Positions 34,104-43,311 of a DNA stretch of 64,000 nt are shown piece by piece. A program made the position numbers and the translations under genes. Positions within the stretch are counted from its first letter, which is position 1, and each line of letters begins with the position of its first letter. The notes under the pieces were generated by a model. That model saw nothing but the letters and a program-made list of their open reading frames with translations. It did not search any database and was not told the origin of the DNA. This DNA is from Paraphoma chrysanthemicola (taxonomy: Eukaryota; Ascomycota; Dothideomycetes; Pleosporales; Phaeosphaeriaceae): positions 992,001-1,056,000 of the forward strand of contig JAGMWG010000019.1 in NCBI GenBank assembly GCA_020744225.1. The letters run 5' to 3'.

Positions 34104-35376
34104 AGCCAATGCTCCGTTACAGCATTCTTTGTTGTTTTCCGCAAGCTTCTAGATGATTTGCTTCTTGCGAGACTGTCTTACGTTGACGCGCTGTCGATGG
34201 GAAGCCTCGCCTATTACTCGATGCATAATATATTATTCCTTTCGTTACAGCTACGTCATGATTTAGTAGGTTGCAAGGCTCTCTAATCTGGTCGCTGCGT
34301 TGGACTGGTGCGAACAGTCGGTTTCGCTGGATAGGCATTCGTGAATGAACCCTAGATGTGACGCTGCCGCGAATACGAGCGTGTCCTGTCGCTACGTGTA
34401 TCTGTTTTCATCGGTCCTCACAGCTCCCCCGAGATCAACCTCGTCGCTCTACTTCTCAACTACCGCTCACCTTTCTAACGCTTTCACAATGAGATCAGTC
34501 AAGAGTATTGGGTCAAAATTTCGGATTGCACCGAAACCATTCAAATGCACTCTCACGCAACGATCGATGAAGAGGACACCGAACATGCTGCGGCAATCCT
34601 TTCAGCACCATATTCTTCGTCATCACGTTTCCAAATTGCATCTTATCTCAAATATCACAGAACTGCAGCCGGAAAGGATGTCTCGGCCAAGCTTAGCCCA
34701 GCTTTATGGTTTTCCCGTGCAGCAAGGCTCCCTACATCCTTGCGCTGAGAGCACATCAAATGGAGGATACTGGGTTACTTGTATGCGCTCGGTCTCTACT
34801 AGAGATTATGGGTTCAGCGTAGAGAACGGCGGCGCACCAATGTACTAAGGTAATGTTCATCTTGGGATGCTGCGCTTGTCCAGAGCTTCTTAGTGGACAA
34901 AGTGTTCCGCAACCACTTGCTATGTCTGTTCTCAATTTTTCCTTAGATGTTCGTGTTCAGTCAATTGCATTGCGTCGGCCAGTATTGCAACTCCATCGTT
35001 CCTGTAATACCATGCAGTGTTGTTCGCAGTCGGCAAAACTGGCTACTTCTTGCCTAAAAATTGTCCTAACAATATACGTACCTTCCTTACCACTAAAATA
35101 CAGTGCCACCACTACCTTTCATGCCCAGCCTCGGTTCATGGTCTCTTTCACCTCGCCATAGAAGCCTAGCGCCTCGCAGAAGCGCTTGGGCCTGTTGGCG
35201 AGCTTGAGCACTGCGAGAAGCTCGCTTTCACTTCTAGTGTAACGCCGCTGCATATTTACCTAGTCCATTCTTTTCTCTCCTCATTTGCTCACCTTTCGCG
35301 CGCATCGATGTGACCACCGACTCTGGGCGCGACTCATCATTTCAACCGCAAGTCAAACCGACATCCCACTCTCCCC
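34104..35376. other. Intergenic with a possible gene fragment
   Basis: From about 34480 to 34748 one frame reads protein-like (NEISQEYWVKISDCTETIQM, SHATIDEEDTEHAAAILSAP) but is preceded by a stop and has no clear start or family. I leave it uncalled. Confidence 0.3.
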
Positions 35377-36904
35377 ATGCCTAAGCAAACTGCAATGGTG
35401 TCGAGAAAGAGCAAAAGAGGTAAAAGTAACGCACGAGGCGGCGCCCGCAACAGTACCGCAGCAACTCCTCGTGACCAAGCCCGCAACGACTCCGTTACTC
35501 CTGCGCCAGACACTCTCTCGTTCGGCCCAGGCCCTCGTTTGAAACTGAACCTGAGGACTTCTGGTTCGGAATCAACACCTCAACAAGTGATCCCCGACGA
35601 AAGCCAGGTCGAAGAAGATGAGCTGGCGGGAGTGGACATCGAGAAGCAACAGAGGGAAGTGGATAGTCCACTTCCGTCTCTACGGAGGACCCGCGCCGGT
35701 AGAGTGACGAAGCCAAAGAGATATGATGGCTTTGCGCTTGGGAGCGAGATGGAGGAACACCTGGGTTTGAGTCCAGTGAAGATGGACGATGAAGACTATG
35801 TCCACGCGCCGAGTTCACCACCGACACGTAAGCGATTTCTTTCTACGCATACTGCGTTCCTGCAATATACTAAACGTAACAGCAACCATTTCAAGTGCGT
35901 ATGGTCAGCGACAGGCCCTACGCCGCAGACCCGGCCGTCCTCGCAAGGAAGAGGTAGAGGCCGACCGCGACCAATTACAACTCAATTCATCATCCTCGAC
36001 CATTGCCCCATCTTCTTCTTCGCCCGCGCCTATCAACATCTCTCTCGAACCGGACGTCGAAACCATCGCGCAATCTGTCACTTCTGCCGAAAAAATCGCC
36101 ATCGAACTCCCTCAGCTAACCGACGCAAACGCTTTTGGTAAAGAGAAACCCTATTCTGCTGAGCTGCTCACACAGCTATACATTGTCGCATACAAGAGCA
36201 AACAGTGGAATCTATGTGATTTGGTCGCCGACACATGGATCCGCGCGTTTCATACACGACGCCGCCGCGCAGAGAAGAAAGGCAAAGGGCAGCTCGCGTT
36301 ATGGAGACCGAACAATGCACTCAAAAGTCGCCCACTCGGATACGAGCAACCTAAAGAGTACTGCGCGAAACTGAAAACGGAGGATCCACAGCTGGAAGAA
36401 GGCGTGACAGCTTTCAATCACGATAGGCTGCAGATGCTGTACACAAACACCGCTCCGGACTGTGGCGCACGACTGCTTTGGGCAGATTCCATGGCCCTAG
36501 GAGGGAGCCGGCTTGAGCATAAGTTGAGCAAGAAGGACGAGCGCAACAATAAGTGGCACCCTGAGCTTGTGTACGATGTCATGCTCACGGGACTTCGCAT
36601 GTGTCGCCGCACGCTGACACTGAAGATCGAGGAGTCGGCCGAGGGCGCGTGGTGCAAGCGATATCATGAGCACACTAAGCACGGGCGGCGCTGCTATCGT
36701 GAAATTGCGGCGATGGAGACTCCGGACGAGGATGATGATGATGATCAAGAAGATGATGAAGATTTGGCAGATGCGTTAACACAGCAGATGGTGCAAGGAG
36801 GCATGTGGAATGACGATGGACCGGGTAAACATGTGCGCTTCTCAGGGTTCGAAGATCGGGAGATGGTGGACTTGGATGCCGAGGGCGATTCGGAGATTGA
36901 TTAA
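35377..36904 (+). CDS. AT-hook protein of unknown function
   Basis: Two exons (35377-35827 and 35883-36904) give 490 residues. The 55-bp intron (GTAAGC...AACAG) switches to the frame carrying LRRRPGRPRKEE, a canonical AT-hook (GRP core flanked by basic residues) that binds the minor groove of AT-rich DNA. The N-terminal 150 residues are basic and Ser/Pro-rich (KSKRGKSNARGGARN, RTRAGRVTKPKRYDGFALG). The middle contains a conserved-looking folded segment: YSAELLTQLYIVAYKSKQWN, then LCDLVADTWIRAFHTRRRR. The tail has an acidic run (DEDDDDDQEDDEDLAD). The protein is probably nuclear and chromatin-associated; the family is not recognised. Confidence 0.82.
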
Positions 36905-37337
36905 GACGATTTGAAGGGACATGGTGAAACTCGGACCTGCTTTGACCGGTTTCGACGAGGGCTCCTGGATACTTGAATGTCTATCTGACAGCTGGTTTGG
37001 TCTATTAAAGCCTGAACAGAAAGTCATGGTGGCCGGTTGCTTCACTCGGGCGTCCAGAAGGGCGAGCATTGACGCTAGTGGATGGTTAGAGAGTTTCTGC
37101 AAAGGCTGTCCTTTACTTTGTGGGTTGGCGTGAACGCCCCAAACCACTGCAGATCCTAGCCACGGGGTGCAGAAAACCTCAGCTAGCCAGGCGTAGGTGG
37201 CCAATTGAAGACAAATGTGCCAAAGAGTGCTTTTTGGTGCGACTTAAAACCCTGTACTGCTCAGTATTCAAGAGGAGTGCAAAGTTGAGAGCTATCACAT
37301 TGGGAACATTCTCATGTATGACTCAGTCGAAGCATGC
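36905..37337. other. Intergenic between convergent genes
   Basis: Space between the AT-hook gene and the convergent ubiquitin hydrolase gene. Nothing recognised. Confidence 0.4.
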
Positions 37338-38069
37338 CTACTTTAGACCGTCCGCAAGAGCGATGGCGGAGAATCTCAGATCCCCGCCTTGTTCTGACTC
37401 AATCTTGATCAGCCTTCCTAGGCCTTTCTCCAATGCGGCAGGACTCAAAACGTCTTCATCTTCTTTCAATGCACCCCGATCCAGCGGACCCTTACGAGCA
37501 CCCTCAAGTTCCCACAAATGTCCATCTTTTGCCTTGACGAAGGCCACAAAGTGTTGTCCAGTGTGCTCGTCCGACCGCGGCGTGGGCGCAGGCGTGTCGC
37601 CCAGCTTTGCAGCTTCGGCGTGCGCCTTCTCAAATTCGTCCGAGGCCTCCAACACTTTTGCCCGCTCCCAGATGGTTTTCGGCAGCGCCTCTTTGCGAAT
37701 CTTGTCCAAGGTGGAGTCAGGCTGGACGTGCGCTAGGGCCTCGCTGTTCAGCAGGCTGTGCACAAGACCTATGCTTCCGCAGGCGTTGCCAATGGTTTGC
37801 TTGAACCAGACGACAGGCTCATCCTCACCTTTGCCCTCATACTCGCTTTTGTCTTTGTCTTCGGACTCGCGAGCTTCGTGCCATGTAGGCGTGAGTGGGA
37901 TGATGACGAGCAAAGCATAGACTGGACGAGGGATGAATGCCAGCAAGTCTGGATCAGTGAGTGAGTAGATGTCGTAGAATGACAGTGTATCGTCGAGCCC
38001 CAACGCCCGAGCGAGGTGATTCATGACCTCTGGATTGTTTTCGAGGACTGTGAAGAGTTTCTTGGCCAT
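37338..38069 (-). CDS. Ubiquitin C-terminal hydrolase, peptidase family C12 (Yuh1/UCH type)
   Basis: A single exon of 243 residues, the normal length for this family. The enzyme cleaves small adducts from the ubiquitin C-terminus. The N-terminus FTVLENNPEVMNHLARALGL and FYDIYSL are typical. The oxyanion Gln and nucleophile Cys lie in KQTIGNACGSIGLVHSL, and the catalytic His in TGQHFVAFV. The position that usually carries the catalytic Asp (ELDGR) reads ELEGARKGPLDRG, so Glu replaces Asp and Ala replaces the following Arg. Whether the enzyme is fully active is open. A charged insert (EDKDKSEYEGKGEDEP) lies before the nucleophile. Confidence 0.92.
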   Translation of the reverse strand: MAKKLFTVLENNPEVMNHLARALGLDDTLSFYDIYSLTDPDLLAFIPRPVYALLVIIPLTPTWHEARESEDKDKSEYEGKGEDEPVVWFKQTIGNACGSIGLVHSLLNSEALAHVQPDSTLDKIRKEALPKTIWERAKVLEASDEFEKAHAEAAKLGDTPAPTPRSDEHTGQHFVAFVKAKDGHLWELEGARKGPLDRGALKEDEDVLSPAALEKGLGRLIKIESEQGGDLRFSAIALADGLK

Positions 38070-38837
38070 GTTGATGTTGCGCTCTTGGTCAGATTGGTAA
38101 TGTAGAGGCAGACGCAGACTTGTGCACAGATTGATGGGGTGGTGTCAGTTCCTAGCGATACGAGAGATACATCATGGTTGTGTGGGCAGTCCGCGAGAAG
38201 AATGTCGCTGCCTAAACCGGATTACTACTGCAGGTACGGCAACTTAGGTATTGCAGCTTCGCAGCTCCGGTGGACGACCAGATCCACCCCATCCGCACCT
38301 TCATTTACGGTAGCGCAGATAGATGCAAACACTGCTAGAGTATACAAGCTAGCCTTGACGCAACAGTCTAGAGGCCCTCATTATGTTATAAAGGCTGTAC
38401 TGGATACGTAAACGCATGCGAAGGCATTCGGGAGTGTCCCACCGTCGATGTCAAGGTGCAGTAGCGTAAGTGCGGTCGGAGGTCCGCTATTATACTGCCC
38501 CGCGCTAACTTGGTGCCGATTGGAATGTGGAGTGCACTTTGGCTCTGCTGTTTTATCTGACTTCAAGAAATAAATAAATGTGTCGTCAACAATGAATTAA
38601 AGTCCTCAAAATGCAAGAGAAGCATCAAGCACAAGTGCGGGAGCTTGCCCCATGGCTGATCAGTGGCGAACCGCATCTGACCGGCGCCGGCCACCGGCTC
38701 TCCGCAGACAATTAAGCACCATGCACTATTTCATAGCAGAAGTGCCATCAGCTCCGTAGTCTCACATTGCTCGTTCGTGTAATCGTTGTTCTCGAGCACA
38801 TCTACTTGGACACCTAACAAACACACGCATTGACATC
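38070..38837. other. Divergent intergenic region with a repeat relic
   Basis: It contains the promoters of the UCH gene and of the cupin gene, separated by a family 2 repeat. Confidence 0.5.
38366..38464 (+). repeat. Dispersed short repeat family 2, copy 2
   Basis: CTAGAGGCCCTCATTATGTT, ATAAAGGCTG, GGCATTCGGGAGTGTCCCAC and GTCAAGGTGCAGTAG align in order with copy 1 at 28.7 kb and with the copy at 58.6 kb. Confidence 0.7.
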
Positions 38838-39419
38838 ATGGACGACGAAGCCAGAGAAGCGCTCGCGACGATGAAGATGCCCAGACGGCCGATCAATTTC
38901 GTGTCAGCCAAGTCAGGAGAGATCCTCAAGTTGGGTCACATTACCTGCAGAATCATGGAAGACGGCTCGAGAACTGGCAAGCATGGCATTGGGCATGTCC
39001 GTCGTATGGACGAGGTCTGACGCATTGCAGACAATCGCCTAGGATCTGCAGAGTTTACACTTCCGCCAAACACAGCAGGTCCGCCAGCCCACTGGCATGA
39101 GATGCACGACGAGACATTTCTTGTCACTCAAGGCGTAGTGCGCTTCCATGCGCCTGATGGTGAATACCACGATGCGCATGTCGGCGACTATGTCACCGTG
39201 CCGATTCGCGCGCCGCATACTTTCTCCAATCCGACGAACGAGGAAGCGAAATTCTTTAATACTTACACGCCGGCCTTTTACATCGACTACTTCAAGACTC
39301 TCGCTGAAATAAGCAAGAGCGACGCAAAGATGAGCAAGGAGAAGAACATGGAGGTGATGAGCCGATATGCCACGATACCCGCCAAGGAAATGCTGGAAGA
39401 ACAAGCACAGCAGAAGTGA
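38838..39419 (+). CDS. Cupin-domain protein
   Basis: Two exons (38838-38976 and 39031-39419) give 175 residues. The intron begins GCAAGC rather than GT and ends GCAG; only this junction keeps the frame (SRT|DNRLGSAEFTLPPN). The single cupin fold shows motif 1 (PPAHWHEMHDETFLVTQG) with two His and one Glu for metal, and motif 2 (VGDYVTVPIRAPHTFSN) with the third His. Fungal proteins of this layout are small dioxygenases or isomerase-like enzymes, and the substrate cannot be told. A helical, charged C-terminal tail (AEISKSDAKMSKEKN) follows. Confidence 0.85.
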
Positions 39420-39422
39420 GGG

Positions 39423-40052
39423 TTAATGTTGATCTGTACCTAGTTCGATGCTGTCGACGACCTCGAAGCGACCATGGTAACCCTTGCGCTCAATAACAAA
39501 GACCTTGTCAACATACCAGTCCAATGCTACTGCATCTGCCTCGTTGTGATGTGTGGGATAGTCCGTCACACTGTTCTTGATGGCCTCGGCGAGGGCCATG
39601 GCTCCCTTGTCACTGCGCGCTTGACCTACTGAGAGATGCGGCTGAAATGGCCGTTTATCCGCATCACACTCTGCGAACTCAGTTTGCAAGGCAGTTTGAA
39701 GCAGTTGTATGCTTTGCGTTGAGGGCCCTAGCCAAACCGTCTTGCTGTTCTTGCCATGGGAGAAGACGCCGGCCGAGTCGGCGTGCATGGAGATGTGGAA
39801 GGACTGAATCGACTTGACCACATGTTGGATGCGGGCCCGAATTTCTTCGCTCAGCCGAGTCCTGTCTCCCTGCTCCGTGGTAGTAGAAGGTGAAGCCAAG
39901 AAGGGGTATAGCAGGTTGATGTGCGGTGGCCAGCGCTCAAAGTGACGATCGTGCACCTTGCGCACTGCCTCTATGGGTGCGAATATATGTGCAGGTGGTA
40001 GAAGAGCCAGTGCGCTCTTGTGCGAGAGGTGTGCGGGCAGTTGCCGTGCCAT
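39423..40052 (-). CDS. 2H phosphoesterase superfamily protein
   Basis: One exon of 209 residues from MARQLPAHLSHKSALALLPP. The family uses two H-x-(T/S) motifs to act on 2'-5' or cyclic phosphate bonds in RNA or nucleotides. The second motif is canonical (PFQPHLSVGQA). The first reads WPPHINLLYPF, with Asn in place of Thr/Ser. The rest (GVFSHGKNSKTVWLGP, LDWYVDKVFVIERKG) fits the fold. An in-frame upstream Met at 40208 exists, but the sequence before 40052 looks non-coding. The gene is divergent from poly(A) polymerase, with 406 bp between starts. Its stop is 3 bp from the convergent cupin stop, so the two 3' ends overlap. Confidence 0.85.
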   Translation of the reverse strand: MARQLPAHLSHKSALALLPPAHIFAPIEAVRKVHDRHFERWPPHINLLYPFLASPSTTTEQGDRTRLSEEIRARIQHVVKSIQSFHISMHADSAGVFSHGKNSKTVWLGPSTQSIQLLQTALQTEFAECDADKRPFQPHLSVGQARSDKGAMALAEAIKNSVTDYPTHHNEADAVALDWYVDKVFVIERKGYHGRFEVVDSIELGTDQH

Positions 40053-40458
40053 GATTTGCGGATGTGGTGATGCAGTCAAGTCTGGCCGCAAGTGGTAGGG
40101 CTGATAGCGGGCCTGCCAACAGGGGAAGGCGCGGAACCATGGTTGGCAGCCACAGCTGTGGCGCATGGCGCGTGCATCTTGGCGCCGTGGTTTCCTAAGA
40201 CGGCGCAACTAGGACTCCAGCTGCTTTTCCTTCTGTCACCCTCTCAGGCTTCGTCCAGGAAGGTCGCATCGCCATGTGGGAGCCCTGAAACCACCGCTAC
40301 TCTACCCCCTTCAGAGCCCCGCCAAACCCACCCACACTCCTTCCTTCCTTCCGCTCGTCGCCGCGCCTGCACGCGCGACTTTCTCTTTCTCGCCCACGCT
40401 TCGGCAGCACCTCGACACACTGCGCGTCACTCAACCTCCACCGCCCGCCCCAGCCACC

Positions 40459-42485
40459 ATGGACGAGAAGAAGAAGCCCCAGTGGGGGACCACGGCCGCC
40501 ATCTCGGACGCGCCGCCCACGGCCGCCGACAACAAGCTCAACGATGAGCTCATCGAGACGCTCACGCGCATGAACGTCTTCGAGACGCCCGACGGCAACA
40601 AGCGCAGAGAGGTGGTCCTGGCGCACGTGCAGAAGGTTGTCGAGGAGTTTGTGCGCCGCGCCAGCAAGCAGAAGGGGCTCAAGCAGTCGGTGGTCGATGC
40701 TGCAGGCGGCAAGATCTTCTTCTTCGGCAGCTACGCTCTCGGCGTCCACGGGCCCACATCCGACATTGACACGCTCATTGTCGTGCCCAAGCATGTCTTC
40801 ATCGAGGACTTCTTCAAGCAGTTCCCCTCGGTCTTCCGCGAGCTCTCCGACGTCCAGGACATCACCGAGCTCGTCCCCGTTGAGGATGCCTTTGTGCCCA
40901 TCATCAAAATGGAGTACCGTGGCGTCAGCCTAGATATCCTCTTCGCATCTATGCCAACCATGGCCTCGGTGCCGAGAGACCTGGAGACGGTCGACAAGTC
41001 AGTCTTGAAGCACTTGGATGAGACCACCATACGGAGTGTCAACGGCACGCGTGTCGTCAAGGAACTACTCGCATCCGTTCCGCAACACCGTCATTTCCGA
41101 TATGCGCTGCGGGCTGTAAAACTCTGGGCAAACCGTGAGTTATGATGCCCTGTTTCTTGTACTTTGGCTAATACTACCTAGGCCGCGGTATATATGGTGC
41201 TGTCTTTGGCTTTCCCGGTGGTATTGCGTGGGCCATCATGGTTGCACGCATCTGCCAGCTCTACCCCATGGCATGCGGCGCTACGATCCTCGCCAAGTTC
41301 TTCAACCTGATGCACAAGTGGAATTGGCCCCGGCCCGTCATGCTCACGAACCATGAGACTGAAGGTTTCGGCCTTCGTGTGTGGAACCCTGCTGTAAGTT
41401 CCCCGTTTCGATACAGCGCACTCCTTCTGACAGCTGCAGGTATACTCTGGAGATGCTCGACATCTGATGCCTGTCATCACACCCGCCTTCCCCGCAATGT
41501 GTGCGACCCACACCATCACGCCCTCGACCAAGCAGATAATGATGAATGAGTTTGTACGGGCAGACCAAATCGTGCGTGACGTGTATGCGGGGCAGAAATC
41601 CTGGGAACGCCTGTTCGATCGCACAGAGTTCTTCACCAAAGACCACAAGTACTATCTCAGCGTCGTCGCCGCCAGCCGCTCCAAAGAGGATGACCTGACC
41701 TTTCACGGTCTTGTGCAATCCAAAGTTCGCATTCTCGTGTCGGGCATTGATGATGGTAACACTGGCATCAGTATCGCACGTCCCTTCACCGCAGGCTATG
41801 AACGTATTCATCGGTGCAAAAATGAGGACCAAGTCTTCGAGGTAACCAAAGGTAGTCTCGACTACATCATCTCTCCTTCCGACGTACCTGAACCTGGTAC
41901 AACCGAAGATCACATCATGTACACGACGACCTTCTATATTGGAATCCAGTACAAAGGTAGGCATTACCTTGGCTTTATCGTGCCCACTTGACTGACTGCG
42001 CTAGATGCGACCAAGTTGGATATCTCGTATCCGGCAGCCCAGTTCAAAGCAAAGGTTGAGGAGTCCAATCTCTATAACAAAGACACAATGTCTGTCCGCG
42101 TGGTGCACGCTCGCAAGTATGGCTTTCTTGAGTTCCTTTTCCTTCCGCAGCTAATTCCATCTAGCACTCAGCTCCCTGACGACGTCTTCATGCCGGGCGA
42201 GATCCGTCCTGCCAAGTCAAAGAAGAGCAAGGTCAAGGAGAACGGCAAGGAAACGAAGAAGAGCAAAGACAGCAAGAGCGGTGCTAAGCGCCCTTTCAAT
42301 GAAACTGGACTTGACGTGGGTGACCAGCGACACAACAAATCTCCGAGGCATTGATATGCAAATCGGAGTACGCTCAAGCTCTCTGACTGACAATTGTGCT
42401 AATACAGGCCAGCGAGCATCAAGCAGCAAAGCGACAACAGTCCGAGCTTGCTACCAATGGAGTGGTCACTCCGACGGCAGCATAA
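40459..42485 (+). CDS. PAP1: Nuclear poly(A) polymerase
   Basis: Five exons (40459-41134, 41182-41393, 41440-41956, 42005-42315, 42408-42485) give 597 residues, matching fungal Pap1. It adds poly(A) tails to mRNA 3' ends within the cleavage/polyadenylation machinery. The nucleotidyltransferase motif FFGSYALGVHGPTSDIDT (about residues 88-105) supplies two catalytic Asp. The third is in the strand YRGVSLDILFA. The central domain (VKLWANRRGIYGAVFGFPGG) and the RNA-binding domain (PRPFTAGYE-like ARPFTAGYERIHRCKNEDQV) follow. The tail is Lys-rich (PAKSKKSKVKENGKETKKSK), probably a nuclear signal. The last intron (92 bp, GTGGGT...AATACAG) is needed to reach the final 25 residues; without it translation stops at 42354. 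Confidence 0.95.
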
Positions 42486-42973
42486 GCTCTCTCTCAGCTA
42501 AGCTTGTACATGTTCGCTTCACCGCCATCCCCATCCTTCACATAAGGATGACCGATGTCTGACAATAGTTCTTGATCAGTCGCGATTGCATGCACACATA
42601 CCACCGAAGATCCGCCTCGTCACCCCGTTGTCGACGTAACATCGAGCACGACAAGGACACCAGCGCCCGGAGTCTCCGGCTACCGAAACTGTGACAGGTT
42701 TGTACTTTTCGCCGAGTCGGAGCCCTAACTACAAACTCAGAAAAAAATAAGTAGGAAGATACCGCGCGTAGCCGGAAGAAAACTCCAACAAGGTTTGATA
42801 ATTTGTTTAAGCCGGCGTTATTCACAGCGCTTCTCTTCTCGCCTCATACTGCATTGCTCAGTCCAGTCTATTCGGCGTTTCCAGCGGCGTTCTGCAAAAG
42901 GAAAAAGAAGCATCACTCGGCGTACGATGGAAGAATGGCATCAGGCTGCTATGGATACGATCAGGGGTTGACT
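42486..42973. other. Intergenic, nothing recognised
   Basis: Past the poly(A) polymerase gene. No supported feature. Confidence 0.4.
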
Positions 42974-43210
42974 CTACAACACCCATTTGGGCTCTCTGCT
43001 TTCACTCGGGACTGGAACCTTGTAATTATACTCACAATCAGACAACGTAAAACAATTTACATCAAATTTGGAGCCTTGGGGCTCCGAGAAATCCAACTCA
43101 TTGGTCATTTCCATCAAGCAACGTACCACTTCTTTCCCTCCTCCGATAGGACAGACAATCTCTTGCGCCAAAGTATACGCAACACTGTTCAACATGACCG
43201 CACATAGCAT
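42974..43210 (-). CDS. Putative small secreted Cys-containing protein
   Basis: From the first ATG the product is 78 residues. It begins MLCAVMLNSVAYTLAQ, a hydrophobic stretch ending at a plausible signal-peptidase site (TLAQ|EIV). The mature part has four Cys (EIVC, VVRC, VNC, SDC), as in many small secreted fungal proteins. No family is recognised. The frame extends upstream to 43231 without an ATG, so a 5' exon may be missing. Size, signal and Cys number are the only evidence. Confidence 0.4.
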   Translation of the reverse strand: MLCAVMLNSVAYTLAQEIVCPIGGGKEVVRCLMEMTNELDFSEPQGSKFDVNCFTLSDCEYNYKVPVPSESREPKWVL

Positions 43211-43311
43211 TAGTTTGCTAAAGACTGTCACTTTAGTAGTTTTCTCGCGTCAGCCTTGCCAATATGTGAGTGCAACACACGGTGTCTCATCAGAGTCGAA
43301 GATGCCGTACA

